Assembly (NCBI GenBank): GCA_001972305.1
Contig: BDDD01002689.1
Location: 248,001-312,000 of the forward strand
From: Cephalotus follicularis
Lineage: Eukaryota > Streptophyta > Magnoliopsida > Oxalidales > Cephalotaceae
DNA: 64,000 nt
Direction of reading: 5' to 3'
In this document: one piece after another, positions 33,818-46,500 of the stretch
Numbering within the stretch: the first letter of the stretch is position 1
Layout: every line of letters begins with the position of its first letter
Translations under genes and position numbers: made by a program
Notes under the pieces: model-generated
What the model was told of the DNA's origin: nothing
Database searches by the model: none
Seen by the model: only the letters and a program-made list of their open reading frames with translations

Positions 33818-34885
33818 AATCCAGTGAATAACTCTCAGTTTTGTATCCTTTTAGGAAAGAAGGTGCTTAAGACCACCATGATCCGTGTACACCACAACTT
33901 TGGATCCTAGGAGATATGATCGAAACTTATCCAAAGCAAATACTACTGCTAATAATTCTTTTTCAGTCGTGGTATAATTTGATTGAGTCTCTGAAAAGGT
34001 CTTACTAGCGTAGTAAATAACAACAGGTTTCCTGTCAACCTTTTGTCCTGAAATAGCACGACTGCATAGTCCAATGCATCGCACATAATCTCAATAGTCA
34101 GTGACCAATCCGGGGGCTGGATAATCGGTGCCGTAGATAATAAATCTTTCAAGGTCTGAAAAGAATGGAGGCAAGCATCATCAAAGACAAATGGTACCTC
34201 TTTAACAAGTAAATTTCATAAGGGTCTGGATATGGTACTAAAGTCTTTAATGAATCGCCTATAAAATCTGGCATGGCCAAGAAACGATCTAACTTGCCGA
34301 ACAGAAGAGGGAGGAGGAAGTTTCTGAATTAATTCAACTTTTTCTCTATCAACCTTGATCCCTCGGGAGGAAACAATATGTTCAAGCACAATGCCTTCTT
34401 CGACCATGAAATGACTATTCTCCCTACTCAGAACTAAATTTGTGTCCTTACAACGCTTGAGGAATTTTTCTAACTTAAGGAGGCTATCATCAAAGGATAC
34501 TCCTAAGATAGGGAAATCATCCATAAAAACTTCGAGGAACTCCCCTACCATATTGGAAAATATAGCAAGCATGAAACGCTGAAAAGTGGCAGGGGCATCG
34601 GAAAGCAAATGTGCCATAAGGGCATGTAAACGTGGTTTTCTCTTGATCTTCGGGGCACACACTCACTTGGTTATATCCCAAGTAACCATCTAAAAAGTTA
34701 AAGTAGCTATTACTAGACAGCTTCTCAAGGATTTGATCAATGAATGGAAATGGAAAGTGATCTTTTCTAGTGACATAATTAAGTTTTCTATAATCAATAC
34801 ACACTCGCCAACCAGTTGTTGTACGAGTGGGGATCTTGTCACCTTTTTCATTCTCAACAACCGTAGTGCCCGACTTCTTTGGCAC
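33818..34885 (-). pseudogene. Athila reverse transcriptase and RNase H (broken)
   Basis: Pieces: GWRVCIDYRKLNYVTRKDHF and SNSYFNFLDGYLGYNQV (34517-34885), ATFQRFMLAIFSNMVGEFLE with catalytic FMDDFPILG (34216-34662), VRQVRSFLGHARFYRRFIKD, then RNase H ASKTFSETQSNYTTTEKELL and KVVVYTDHGGLKHLLS (33851-34084). Frame changes separate the pieces at about 34620, 34200, 34085 and 33840. The Asp-Asp pair is intact. Confidence 0.88.
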
Positions 34886-36283
34886 TACCTGAGTTGGACT
34901 AACCCATTTTCAATCAGAGATTGGGTAATAATGCTAGCATCTAACCACTTCACAATCTCATTCTTGGAAACTTCTCGCATATTCGGATTCAATCTTCATT
35001 GCGCATCTCTAAAAGGTTTAGCACCATGTTCACAGAAAATCTAATGCATACAGATAGATGGGCTTATGCCTTTCAAATAAGCAACTATCCACCCAATGGC
35101 TTCTTTATGATCATTTAAGACTGCCAAAACCTTGTCTTCCTGATCAGTAATCAAACTAGACGCAATAATCACAGGGAGTGTCTCATTCGGCCCCAAGTAA
35201 GCATACTTCAACGAATCGGGCAAAGTCTTTCTGTCTAAAACAGGGGGGACTCTACGGAATTCAGCATTGGTGACTTTTACAAAAGGGGTAATGATTCAAA
35301 CTTGTATGTCCATGGGGGAAGAGTCGAAGAACTTGGAAAGTCCAAAAGGGCATTAATCTGAAAAGTGTCAGAGTCGGTATCACAATCGTCGACAAAGAAT
35401 TCAAAAATTGCGGCGAGGAGTTATTAACTAGTGTTTTGGGTGCACACTTGGATACTATCTCATCTATCACATCAATTGTAAAACAATCCTCTTCACCTTG
35501 AGGTCCTAGAGCCGCATTGAAAATATTCAGTGTCAACTTCTTATTACCAAAGGATATGTCCATGGCTCTGGATCGACAATTTATACAAGCATTTGTTGTG
35601 GCTAAGAAAGGACAACCTAAGATAATCGATTGTGGTTTCTCGTTCAAAGAGGTTTCCATATCGAGCACAAGGAAATCCACTGGTAAATAAAGCTCATCTA
35701 CTTTCACTAAAACATCCTCAATGAATCCTTTTGGAATTTTCAAAGATCTATCAGCAAGTTGAAGAGTCACTTCCGTGTGCTTTAATTCTCCAAACCCAAA
35801 ATGGTCATAAACTGAGCTAGGCAGGATGTTAACGATGGCCCCTAAATCCAGGAATGCTCTCTCTATGAGTAAATTTCCTATCTTACAAGATATCAGAGGA
35901 GCTCCAGGGTATTTGAGTTTAGGTGGCAACTTGTTAGAAAGCACCCCGCTTACCCTCTCTGTTAGATAGACCGTTTTCGGAATGTGAGTTTTCAACTTAT
36001 GCTTTGTGGTGCATAAGTCTTTTAGGAATTTGGCATAAGCTGGCACTTTCCATATTGCATCTAAGAGAGGAAGGTTGATTTGGACCTGTTTAAACAGTTC
36101 TATCATCTCTTACATTCTTCCCAACTTTGTACCAAACGGAGGAACTAAAGACAAATATCGTAAACACTCATGAAAAGGTGCTTTAGGTGTAGCAAGAGTA
36201 ATGTCATTTTCTTTCCCTTTGTGTTCACTCTCTTTAGATGTGGCTGCTTTAGTGACTTCTGGATTAGATTTGCCAACGCTCTC
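34886..36283 (-). pseudogene. Athila gag C-terminus, protease and linker
   Basis: 35261-36106 minus reads ELFKQVQINLPLLDAIWKVP and YAKFLKDLCTTKHKL (conserved gag-protease junction), then an aspartic protease domain with AFLDLGAIVNILPSSVYDHF and, downstream, IILGCPFLATTNACINCRS. The protease triplet reads DLG, as is usual in this group. 35041-35223 is the linker to RT (PDSLKYAYLGPNETLPVIIA). 36107-36283 is more gag (VGKSNPEVTKAATSKESEHK), ending exactly at the solo-LTR insertion. A stop lies between gag and protease at about 36107. Confidence 0.85.
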
Positions 36284-36959
36284 TGTAACATCCCGAATTT
36301 TATGAATATTAAAGAATGGAAATTGAGCCCGAAATGTGATACTGTTATTGGACTAAGAGCTTGATTAATAAAGAAAATGATATTTAAACTTGGAAATGGG
36401 CCAAAGGTTACTAGACCGAAATAAGATAAATGAAGGAAAAGAAATGTGGGCTTTAAATATTGCTGGGCCGAAATTGTTAAAGGAGGAATTGGGCCTTGGA
36501 AATGTGCCTTGGTCCAAGGGAGTGAAGGGAGTTTTGGGATGACTTCTTTAACTCTCAACTCATTTTATGAAGAAATTGGTAGTATTGTGTGGGAGATTCC
36601 AGAGCCTTCCATCGGGTGGCTAAAAAAAGGAAAGTGAGAGTGGAGTGATGGGGTTGGCAAATTGGGAGTGAAAGTGACAATGAAAGGCTACTAGGGAATG
36701 AGCAAAGGAAGAAGCAGTTAAAGAAAGAGAGCTGAGCAAAAAGGGGATGGTACAGTGACCTCGTCAGACTGCAGGTAGGTTCTTTTACCTACTCAGTGCC
36801 TATGTTTTATTATAAATAGTGGACACTGTTACAGGCTAGATAATGTATTGAATGAATGGGTGTTTGAAAGGTTAGAAGATGTTAAACGATCCTCTGAAAC
36901 TAATGGGCATTAGACTTAGTGAAAACTGAGTGATAAGGGATTGAGGGATGCGGTGCCGA

Positions 36960-38240
36960 GCATTAATTTCCCTTAAGCACGTTATACGTGCGCTATGCTT
37001 GACACAGTGCACATGAGTGATCCTCTGCTATGTGTCCTATTGTGCATGTGCTGAGAGACGCGTTCCTCCATCCATGCGTCGAGGATGTGTATGTGCCAAT
37101 GTCATATGTCCAAGAATACATCAGTGCAAGGTATCCCGACTTGGGAAGAGTGTTTAGCATAAAAATGTGTTGTTTTTAATGCATTATTTGTGATATTTTT
37201 ATGCTTGGAATAGAGTACTTTGGTTGTGTTTTAATGATTTTCAGGTACAAGTTCTAAATGACCAAAGTGCAAAAATATTACCCCAAAGTGTGCATAATTG
37301 AAGCTTAAAGCATAAAGATTGAAGAATTGCAGAATTCTTCAGAAAACAGGACATTTGCATAATCAGGAGTAGTTTGTTAGATTATCTCAAACATTGGTAT
37401 ACTTCGCCTAGGTTGGATAAATTACAACTAGTTTACGTTTCCCTGCGTTCGACCCGTTACTGCATGATCCGTGCACTTGCGGCTATAAATATTAAAACAT
37501 TCTTTTTACGTGAACAAAGAGAACTCTCCTGTCCGCACATGCACCCGAGCACACCATCCTCTACCATGCAATAGCACCAAGCCCACCAGTGCATGCATCC
37601 CAAGCATGCGATGGTATGCGCCTCATTGTGCCAAGTGCCGAGGAACTATGCGAGCCTTTCTCTACCATGTGAGTTCTCCTCTGCCATGCCACCCGAGGTG
37701 CGCCCAGGAGCCCTTCTCTGCATGCCTCATCCCGAGCTCGTCCTCTTCCATGTAGCATCGTACAATGCCAAGCCCATCCACTGCTATGTATCCCGAGAGC
37801 CCAACACATGCGTTGTCCTATGTCATGCATTGCCCAGTGCCGAGATTTTCCTCTGCCATGCATTCCACGACGCCCGAGCTCGTCCTCTGCCATGTGTGTC
37901 ATGCACTGAGAAGTACCGAGCATGCATCCTCTTTATGCGCCGACCTTTTCCATGCATCCAGAGCAAGTGCCATGAGCCGAGCATGCATCATCTGCATGCG
38001 TCGACCTTTAGCATGCATCCCCTGCCTGCAATAGCACAGAGCTTTCTCCTGCTAGGTAGTGCCATACACACTGGGCTCTCCTCTGCCATGCATCTGAAGC
38101 ATGTGAGCTCTCCACCTATGCGCTTGAGCTCTCCTTGCATGCGTCCTAGGGCATGCGCCGAGGATGCGCCAGTAAGGTGCCCCATAACAGGCATGTCATG
38201 CATGCTTCCCGAGCATGCGCTTGAACAGTGAGTTTGTGCA
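36960..38240. repeat. CATGC/GCATG-rich degenerate repeat region (interrupted)
   Basis: Dozens of CATGC, GCATGC and 'gccgag' phrases at irregular spacing, split by the solo LTR at 37151-37516. It creates spurious long frames on both strands. A similar CATG-rich block is in the Athila LTR at 41890-42170. Confidence 0.75.
37151..37516 (+). mobile_element. Athila-type solo LTR, TSD AAGAG
   Basis: 366 bp, starts TGTTTAGCATAAAAATGTG and ends GTGAACA, flanked by AAGAG at 37146-37150 and 37517-37521. Its first 100 bases match the start of the Athila LTR read from 42578 on the minus strand (AGCATAAAAATGTGTT, GATATTTTTATGCTTGGAAT, GATTTTCAGGTA). Much shorter than the 1628-bp Athila LTR here, so it belongs to another subfamily. 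Confidence 0.85.
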
Positions 38241-38454
38241 TGTGCTACGCGCCCAACCTTAGACGCCAAGAATTTTTAGAGCGGCTGTAAAGAGGAGAAT
38301 GGATACTGTAGGAGGATAAGTTAAACTGCGTATTATTTTTAGGATAATTAAGGCCAGACATTACAGTAATATAGAAATGTAGTATTATCATAATAATGAA
38401 TGTAGTGAAATGATATAAATGATAAAGTGTAGTGTAGTGTAATGCAATGTACTG

Positions 38455-38650
38455 GATCACCACCGAGATGAGCCCTACGGGGATCACCACTGAGATGAGC
38501 CAGTGAGGCTACTTCTGAGATGACCTAATGGGTCACCGAATTGAGCTAAACAAGTGGGTCACCTAGATAGCTGAGTGGATCACCGACTGAGATGAGCCAT
38601 TGGATCACCAGCTGAGATGAGCCAATGGATCACCAACCGAGTTGAGTCGT
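38455..38650. repeat. Minisatellite, about 25-bp units
   Basis: Roughly seven degenerate units of the form GGATCACC-n-TGAGATGAGCC-n. Confidence 0.85.
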
Positions 38651-39082
38651 GCTGACTGAATGACTGTTATTGTATAATGTAATAGTAAATGTTTATGTTC
38701 CTCTCCTTTACCTATAACGTCTAGAGCGCATGTATTGCTCTTCCTAAAGCCGAGGAACCCGAGGAACTGGTCTGCCTAAAATTTAATGACTATTCCTGTC
38801 CCAACTCCTCTACCTTACATCTGGAGTGCGTTATTGCTCCTCCTTTAGTAGGGGATGCCGAGGAAGGATTTATTGTGACGGTTAATGATTGTTAAGGAAT
38901 GACACTGAATGGACCGTACTATTATTGACTTCTAGTGAACGATTGTAGTGAATGAATGATTGTTATACTGAATGAAGTGTTATACTGCACTGTTATTATT
39001 GCATCTCATTTGCATTGCACATGCTTGCTGCATCCGTATTTTATAAATGAATGGTGGTAGTTCCTACACGACCAGTGGTCGT

Positions 39083-39112
39083 TGACCCATTGCATTGTAA
39101 TATAATGGGTCA
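39083..39112. repeat. Conserved LTR hairpin TGACCCATT/AATGGGTCA
   Basis: Nine-base perfect arms around a 12-base loop. The same arms and loop length occur at 49840-49869 in another chromoviral LTR; a diverged version is at 52356-52379. Confidence 0.85.
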
Positions 39113-39347
39113 GGTACAGGTAGAGCTTCACAACAAGCTAAGGATTGAAGCCCCGGGTGAGTCTCATCCCTTTTATCGCAGTTCGACGATCTAAGAGTAT
39201 GAAGATAAATTTTGTATTTTGACCTGCCGGTCTGTGGTAGAGCTTTATTGCTATCTGTATTGTATAACTAGGTTTTATCCACACATAAGTGATTTTTATT
39301 GGACTGTTCCACATGCATTATTATATTATTAAATGTTTAAATTACTA

Positions 39348-40925
39348 CTCTCTTTCTCACCACTCTCTAAGGACTCTCTCTCCTCAGGACTCTTATCATA
39401 AATCGGATCAAGATTTGGAACATTTACCTCCAGTTCTCTGATTACTCGACCACTTATTAGAGTAGTAATTGCTTGGCCTTGTTCTAAGTGGGGATGGTGT
39501 CTAGCCTGATTGTTAGGATTTCCTACCACTTGACTGGGTAGGTGGCCTTCTTCTCTCTTCCTAATGATATCAGCTAACTGTCCTATTTGAGATTCCAACT
39601 TCGAAATGGATTGGGTATGGGAGTGGAGGATTTGATCATATTTTTGGCTATTCTTGTTAATCCCCTTCAAAGCCATTAGGACCTTGTCTATTTTGTCCTC
39701 ATTTGCCATAGGTGCTTGTGGTGGTGGTAGATTGGGTTGTTGCACATCCCTATAGGCATTTTGATGAGGAAAGGAATTATTCTACCTATATGGGGGATTG
39801 TGGCTGGTGTTGGGTTGCTTCCATGCGAAACTGGTGTGATTTCTCCATCCTGGGTTATACATGTTGGAGAATGGATCGTTTCCCGGTCTAGAGAATCCTT
39901 GAATTGCTTGTGCTTTCTCTTGAATAAATTCCAGATATTGCACAGCAAGCGGGCAATAACTCATGTAATGTATTGGGCTAGCACATAACGTGTATGCCAC
40001 TTGTGAAATCGAGGTCTGAGTAGATTGCGTAGGAAGCGTCCCTATGCGAAGAGTTTACTCTGGATGATAAATGATGCAAAGACTTCTCGCTAAGGGCCTC
40101 AAACAATTTCCAAGCTTCGCCCTCACTTTTATGCGTGAATGTGCCTCCACATGAAGCATCTACCATATGTCTATTTTGTGATGTCAGTCCATCATAGAAG
40201 CATTGGACTAACTTCCATTTAGGAACGGCATGATGGGGACATTTTCTGATGAGGTCCTTTAATCTTTTTCATGCCTCATGGAACTGTTCATTATCGTGCG
40301 TTGAGAAACTGGTGAGAGCTCGTCTTATATGGTTGGTCCGACCTATGGGAAAATATTTCTTCAGAAATTCGTGCTGTAATTGTGCCCAAGTGGTGATGAT
40401 CACAGAATCCAAGGAGTGGAGCCATTGTTTAGCTCTATCCTTTAATGAGAATGGAAACAAAATCAACTTAAGAGCATCCTCAGACAAATTCTAAAATTTA
40501 AACGTGGAGCATTTTTCAATGAATTCAACGAAATGCTTATAAGGTTCCTCATTGGCAAGTCCATAAAAGGATGGTAACATCTGAATAATACTGGACTTGA
40601 TCACATATTAAGCTGCTTGGACAGCAGGCACTCTAATACATGAAGCAGTCGTATATGCGCCTAGAGTAAAATGTTCACTTAAGGGCCGTCTTGGTTGCGC
40701 GTTATTATCGCCCATTCTGTTATTCGCTCTAATGCCAGCCAGAGTTGTCTCTATTTCTAAATCAAAGGGGGCTACTTCGGAATCTAATGATCGGTGACCT
40801 AGCATGCACCTAACTACAATGAAAAGAATAAATAGGAGTGTCATAATCTATTATGAGTAAATTAAATTCTAACTAAACAATTGTGTATTGAAACTAACTT
40901 CAAATCTATCAGAATCATGCATTGG
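39348..40925 (-). pseudogene. Athila gag (broken)
   Basis: N-terminal side near 40780-40620: PFDLEIETTLAGIRANNRMG, RRPLSEHFTLGAYTTASCIR. Central capsid-like part at 40487-40269: LILFPFSLKDRAKQWLHSLD, EFLKKYFPIGRTNHIRRAL. 40166-39978: SCGGTFTHKSEGEAWKLFEA. C-terminal part at 39745-39348: LMALKGINKNSQKYDQILHS, LESQIGQLADIIRKREEGHL. These are the conserved blocks of Athila gag in order, on several frames. It forms the particle in an active element; here frameshifts and stops break it, and the solo LTR at 36284-39347 cuts off its C-terminus. Confidence 0.88.
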
Positions 40926-40944
40926 CTCCCCGACAACTGCGCCA
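40926..40944 (-). other. Athila primer-binding site (tRNA-Asp type)
   Basis: The minus strand reads TGGCGCAGTTGTCGGGGAG, close to the TGGCGCCGTTGCCGGGGA typical of Athila; two differences. Confidence 0.85.
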
Positions 40945-40950
40945 AAATTT

Positions 40951-42578
40951 TGATGGGTGTCGTTAAACTGAATCAAAATTACCCTAATCTAACAATTTAA
41001 TATAATGAAAAGTATGGATCGTTCCCACGAAGAGCTATTATGATATGCAACATAAATGAAATTAACGTGCACTTAAACAAAAAATATGAACACTAAATTA
41101 ATTTAATCTAAGCTAACAATGCAAATAAAGTGAATTGAAAAGAGGATTGGTTTTGAATTAAACTACTTTAATGAAAAACTAAACAATTCAGAGCAAATAT
41201 TTAATGTAAACTAACAAAATAAATAAATAAGAAAAGTGATATGATAAAGCAATCTCGTAGTGTGAGAATCCCCTCATGCATATATATATATACTCGAATT
41301 CATGGCACAAATTCTGGTTTAATTGCACATCAAATTAACACAACAAACTAGTGGTTTAGCCTAGGTACAACATATCTTGTCAAACATTGATACTTTCAAA
41401 ATGTTGATTGGTTAAAGAGTGTCTCTGGTTTGATCACATAGAAAGATATTGCATGATGAAGATGAATTAGAGCTACTAACACTAAAACATCAAAATAGAT
41501 TTTATATCATTAAAATTCCTTCTCATTAATGTTTCACTACATTAACAAAAAAAAATGTTGTCTTACATGCAATTATAATTTGAAAACCAGAACTAAAATA
41601 TATGTATAACATTGGTTCATATACATCTATGAATTAAAATATTTAACCGATCATGACGATAGAAGTAGTTATCTGTTGCACCGAATTCTTCATTAAAAAC
41701 CATCTACTTCTTCGATCTCCAAAAACTGCCGTGCAAAACGTCTTTCTCCCTCTCTTGCGTCTCTTCACTGTTGTCGTGTGTCCCTTCCTATTGTCCTGCT
41801 CGCTTTATGCCATATATATATATAGCCGACTAAAAGACCTAAAGAAAAAATTAAAATGTGTGGCGCTATCTATTATTCGTACTTGACACGAAAAAAGCGT
41901 TGATTCATGAAGGGCATGGGCTGCTGCATGTTGAAGCGTAATGCGCATGAGGGCTGATTGGTTGCATGGTTTCGTCATGCATGGGCTGAAGATGTATGCA
42001 TGCATGGACTCTTGTGCTCATGGGATGAAGACATGCATGGGCTGAGCGTTGAATTGAGTCATGGCGCATGGATTCATTGGTTTACATGGGTTGCTGATTT
42101 ATGCATGCATGGCCATCTTATGTTGCTGGACGCTGGGTTGAAGATGTGATGCGCATGTGGATGCTGGCTGTGTCACAATTTGAGAATAATGAAGAGTGAT
42201 GTCATGATGACATGAGCAATGAGCTCCACATGTTTCAACATTTGTTTTCTTGCAATATCTCTTCATCAGAGCTTAAAAATTAATCGGTCCAATAACTAAA
42301 AGTGCTACAAATAATTTTATGAACAAAATGAGTCCAATATTCAATATCTTCTGAGACTTAAATTTTGATTTCTCTCGCTTAAGTAGGTGCACTCTTTAAC
42401 CGATTTTTGACTTCAAACCACTTTAACTCGAAAATTAGCGTTTTAGCTTCATTTTCTCTTATTCTGCAATAATAAACATAATACCTGAAAATCAAATAAA
42501 CACAACCACAGTAGTCTATTCCAAGCATAAAAATATCGCAATTATATCAACAAAACTAACACATTTTTATGCTTATCA
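40951..42578 (-). repeat. Athila 5' LTR
   Basis: 1628 bp on the minus strand from TGATAAGCATAAAAATG (42578) to CACCCATCA (40951). Includes a CATG-rich block (41890-42170) and an AT-rich microsatellite (41278-41293). The right edge cuts chromovirus 2 RNase H. Confidence 0.8.
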
Positions 42579-45567
42579 CATAGGTAATTACCTTTCTATA
42601 CTGCATAAGAACACATACAAGACCTTTCTCTGTAGCATCACTATAAACCCTGAAGTCCTCATTCCCATTTAGCAATGCCAAGATCAGTGCAGACAGTAAT
42701 AGCTTAGTCAACTCATAAAAGTTGTTCTCACATTTCCTATCGCAGACAAATGGGGCTTGTTTTTGTGTCAAATGGGTTAATGGTGTAGCGATTTATGAGA
42801 ATCCCTCAACAAAACGGTGGTAATAACCAACTAAACCCATGAAACTACGGTCTTTTGCCATAGTTGTTGGATGTTTCCAATCCTTCATAGCTTCTATCTT
42901 GACTGGATCCACTGCTAATTTAGAACTAGATATGATATAACCCAGAAAAGCCATTTCTGACAACTAGAACTCACACTTATTGAACTTAGCGTACAATTGT
43001 CTTTCCCTCCACAATTGTAAGGTTATCCGGAGATACTCCGCACACTCCTCTAAGGTCTTCGTATATATCAAAATATCGGTAAAGAACACCACAATGAACT
43101 GATCAAGATAGGGACTGAATACTCTGTTCATCAGATCCATAAATACGGTTGGTGCATTGGTCCTACCAAACGGCATAACCATAAACTCACAGTGTCCATA
43201 CCTCGATCTAAAGGCAGTCTTCGCGATGTTATCCTATTTCACCCCTAACGAATGGTATCTTGATCTCTAATCAAGCTTTAAGAACACTAAAGAACCTTTG
43301 AGCTGATCAAACAACTCATTGATATATGACAGAGGGTACCTATTCTTGGCAGTTATGTTGCTTAGCTGCCGATAATCGATACACATTCACAAGGAACCAT
43401 CCTTCATCTTGACAAAAAGAACCGGTGCTCCCAAGGAGAAACACTAGGTTTGATGAATCCGTTGTCAAGAAGTTCTTGAAGTTGTAACTTCAACTTCTTC
43501 AACTCAATTGGTGTGATTCGGTAAGGAGCTCTTGATAGTAGAGCTGTTCTTGGTAGAAGATCAATCACAAACTTTGTTTCCTTGACTACAGGTAAGGGCG
43601 TCCAGTCCTTAGAACATACATCTTTGAAATCACAAAAACTGGAATATCTTCCAAATTTGGTTGCCCTTTCTCCATGTTAAATGACATGATCCAAATATCA
43701 ATGACATTAACTCCTCAATAACTGGCTAGCAGCATTGATGATATCATCCGCACTTGCTGAGATTCAAAAGAACCTACGATACGAAATGGTAACTGACTCG
43801 GTAGACTAAAGGTCACTACCTTCCACTAATAATATTCCACCTTCTCATAATGCGATGACAACGAATCGATGCCCATGATAACAATCAGATCGGTGAATAA
43901 TTGGCGATCCTCAATCTCTACTATGCATGCCTTACACACCATGTTTGTAGTCACTAACTCACGGAGTGGTGTAGTCACCTCCACAGTCATTGGCAATAAC
44001 TCGTGCCTCAAACCCATGAAGCATACAAAATGTAATGCAATATATGAATGAGATGAGCCCGAGTCTATAAGCACCCATGTTGAATGTTGGAATACTCAAA
44101 ATGTACTTCCAATAACTGTCTTGGATCCAGCAGCAACTCTCTGAACCATAGAAAGCACCCTGGCCTAAACTGTAGGTGTGAATTTAGAGGTTGTTTTTCC
44201 TTTGCTTAACTAGCCCCCTTGAAGAAGAAGGTACAACAACCTGAGGTTGTGCTCGACATTGGAAAAGTGGTGAGGACAATACCTGGCCATATGATCTATG
44301 GCTCCACATCGCATGCAATTTCCAAGGTACCAATGGTAGTTGCAGAGCTATGGTTGCTCCTCTGAAAAGGTACAAATGGTATAGGAGTATAATGGTTCCA
44401 TACATCATAGTACCTGGACTTTCCACCTTGACTGGGTACTCTGGATCAATTCCTCTGACGGGAACTCGTGCCTGACCTCTTCTGCCTAAGTCTTAGGACT
44501 GACTCCCAGGCCTTCCAAATCCACTACCCTGAGAACCACCACTCTGTAATCCACCACATGGGGACCCACTACCTTGAAACCCACTGCTTTGCCATGGACT
44601 ACTACCAGTCCGCTTGCTTCCACTAGAACTCCTACCACCCTACCAGGACGAAGGCATAGGTTTAGTGGTTCCCTCGATCCTCATAAGACGGATCTCTTCC
44701 GTAACATCCTTGAGTAATCAATCCTGAGTAGCAGTGTCAGACAAATTTCTCAAATTTTGAGGAACTAGGAGCTTCCTCAAATCTGGCCTCAGACTACGAA
44801 ATAACTTCTTTGCCCTTATCACCTCATCTGTCATAAGATGTAGAGCAGATCGAGCTAGCTCGATAAACCTAGCTTCATACTGTGAAACTGTCAAGTACCC
44901 TTATGTCAGATTACGAATTCTATCCCTCTCTCTTGTCTTTCTCATCCTCTGGGATATACCAAGCATTGAATTTAGTTAAGAAAGCTTCCCAAGTCCTTTC
45001 ATCACATTATGTGTCCATATAGCATTCACCATGCCTCACCAATGTTCAGCCTCTCCTTGATGCCTACAAACTACCAAGACAAGCTTCTGTTCATCAGAGC
45101 AACCATGACTTCAAAGATCTTCTCCATCTGCAACAACCACTCCTCTGCTTCAGACCCATCCAATTGTCCCATGAAGGTCGAAGGGTTAAGCTTCATGAAC
45201 CTTCCAACAAGGTCGTCCCTCCTAGGCACACAGTCTTCCCTAATAGCTCTCCCTTGGAGGATCTCATTCATTTGTGCCATGGTGGAACACACCAGGAGAT
45301 GGGAGCTCCTCATTGTGGACTAGCACCTCATTATCATGGACCAATTCCTTCTCCACTTCTACTTCTGGGTTGGTTCTATTTCTTCAACCTTATTGACCTC
45401 TTATTCCTTTGCTATCCATATCTACCTTAGGAATAAGAGGTAAACTATGATTAGATGATCACTTATCTAATTCATATCCAAATTTCATTAAGGAAAACCA
45501 TATTGATGTTGCATAATGCCAAGAATGCAATCAAATATCTACATTTATCCTAATTGGCCAACTCAAT
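42579..45567 (-). pseudogene. Chromovirus 2 gag-pol (gag, protease, RT, start of RNase H)
   Basis: Minus strand, right to left: gag FMKLNPSTFMGQLDGSEAEE and WLLQMEKIFEVM (45071-45313), zinc knuckle CMRCGAIDHMARYC (about 44260-44310), protease LIDSGSSHSYIALHF (43826-44074), [22 protein letters not shown] and [14 protein letters not shown] (42964-43182), RNase H start DFRVYSDATEKGLVCVLMQY (42556-42771). The order and motifs are Tekay-like chromovirus. RT is dead: the catalytic FIDD reads FFTD. Many frame changes lie between pieces (43183-43825 and 44075-45070 give only short fragments). It ends at the Athila LTR. The zinc knuckle keeps its metal ligands. Confidence 0.82.
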
Positions 45568-45578
45568 CTCTGATACCA
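45568..45578 (-). other. Primer-binding site of chromovirus 2 (tRNA-iMet)
   Basis: The minus strand reads TGGTATCAGAG, a few bases from the LTR end at 45583. Confidence 0.85.
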
Positions 45579-46239
45579 CTTATGTAACACTCCGAGCCCA
45601 CAGGGCGAACCCGCGACATCACCATCCATCTTATATTTGTCTCTTAATCCTATAGGTGGAGTATTATAGTAAGAATAATCCATAAAAGTGCAAAATATTT
45701 AAAAAATTAAAGCATAACATCAAAATGCTAGCATTCCATTCAAATACTGAAAACAATACAACATCTACAATAATCTTTAACTGTCTTGCATTACAATCCT
45801 TAATACATTAATATCATAAAATCCTTAAAACTCTTAATATAGAAGACATGAATAAAATGCATGTCCAAGGCATCCTATGCCATGCTAGAAGTATCCCTCA
45901 ACCGTAGCTGCATCACTTGCCACTGCCTCTGGTTCCCTGACTTGTTCAGAATATGTATATGTCAATCCCGAAGGATGGGTCAACCAAAGGCCCAGGAGGA
46001 AAACCCTAGGCAAAATGAATGAATAGATATTGCAGATATATGTACAACATGTTATATGCAAGTATGACAATTGTGGTTGATCATTCGATATGTATATAGT
46101 GTCATCCTTATCAGAGTATATGCATATGATAAGACCTAATCAATCACCCCTAATCCATACATCTATCAGATAGTCCCTAGCATGTGTGCAAGCACACCAT
46201 ACATACCTATAGAGTTTATCGACTTCCCGTGAAAACCGT

Positions 46240-46500
46240 GAATTTAGTCGCCTATAGATTAGTCAATGGGAGCTCAACTAAATCTCTAGTTGCCGGTAAC
46301 TTGCAAATGCATCAATTAGTCCACAACCGCTCAACTGGATGCCCTTAGTTACCAGTATATTAGTCTCCAAGAACCTAACTAAGGTTACCTAACTTCCATT
46401 GGATTAGTCCTTAGGGGCTATGTTAGGTAGTCCTAATTTCCGGTGGATTAGTCTATGAACGCTTATCTTGATCTTCTTGCCAGTGGATTAGTCCATAGGA
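46240..46500. repeat. Minisatellite, about 50-bp units
   Basis: Five or so degenerate units containing GGTGGATTAGTCCATAGG-like and CTTAGTTACC-like phrases. Confidence 0.7.

Larger units (their letters stand above)
36284..39347 (+). mobile_element. Chromoviral solo LTR in Athila gag, TSD CTCTC
   Basis: Starts TGTAACATCCCGAATTTTATG and ends TTACTA. CTCTC flanks both sides (36279-36283 and 39348-39352). Removing the insertion and one CTCTC joins the gag frame (GEKES to VGKSNPEV), which supports these ends despite the simple TSD and the unusual TA terminus. Internal features: a second solo LTR (37151-37516), a CATGC-rich region, a minisatellite (38455-38650), and a conserved hairpin (39083-39112). 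No coding content; the 212-codon frame at 37593-38231 is repeat-derived. Confidence 0.8.
31327..42578 (-). mobile_element. Athila-type Ty3/gypsy element, 3' LTR missing
   Basis: Minus strand, right to left: 5' LTR (40951-42578, starts TGATAAGCATAAAAATG), tRNA-Asp-type primer site (40926-40944), gag (40925 down to 39348, then 36283-36107 after an insertion), protease, RT, RNase H and integrase (to 32348), then a 3' noncoding region. Gene order and signature motifs (protease FLDLGAIVNILP, RT FMDDF, the [11 protein letters not shown] block) are Athila. No left LTR homologous to 40951-42578 is present before 31327, so the 3' end was lost. A chromoviral solo LTR interrupts gag. No copy of the flank CATAG (42579-42583) is recognisable on the left. 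Confidence 0.85.

Noticed and set aside
37593-38231. 212-codon plus-strand frame
   Set aside because: It runs through the CATGC repeat field of an LTR, is rich in His/Cys/Ser/Pro from the repeat, and has frames of similar length on the other strand.
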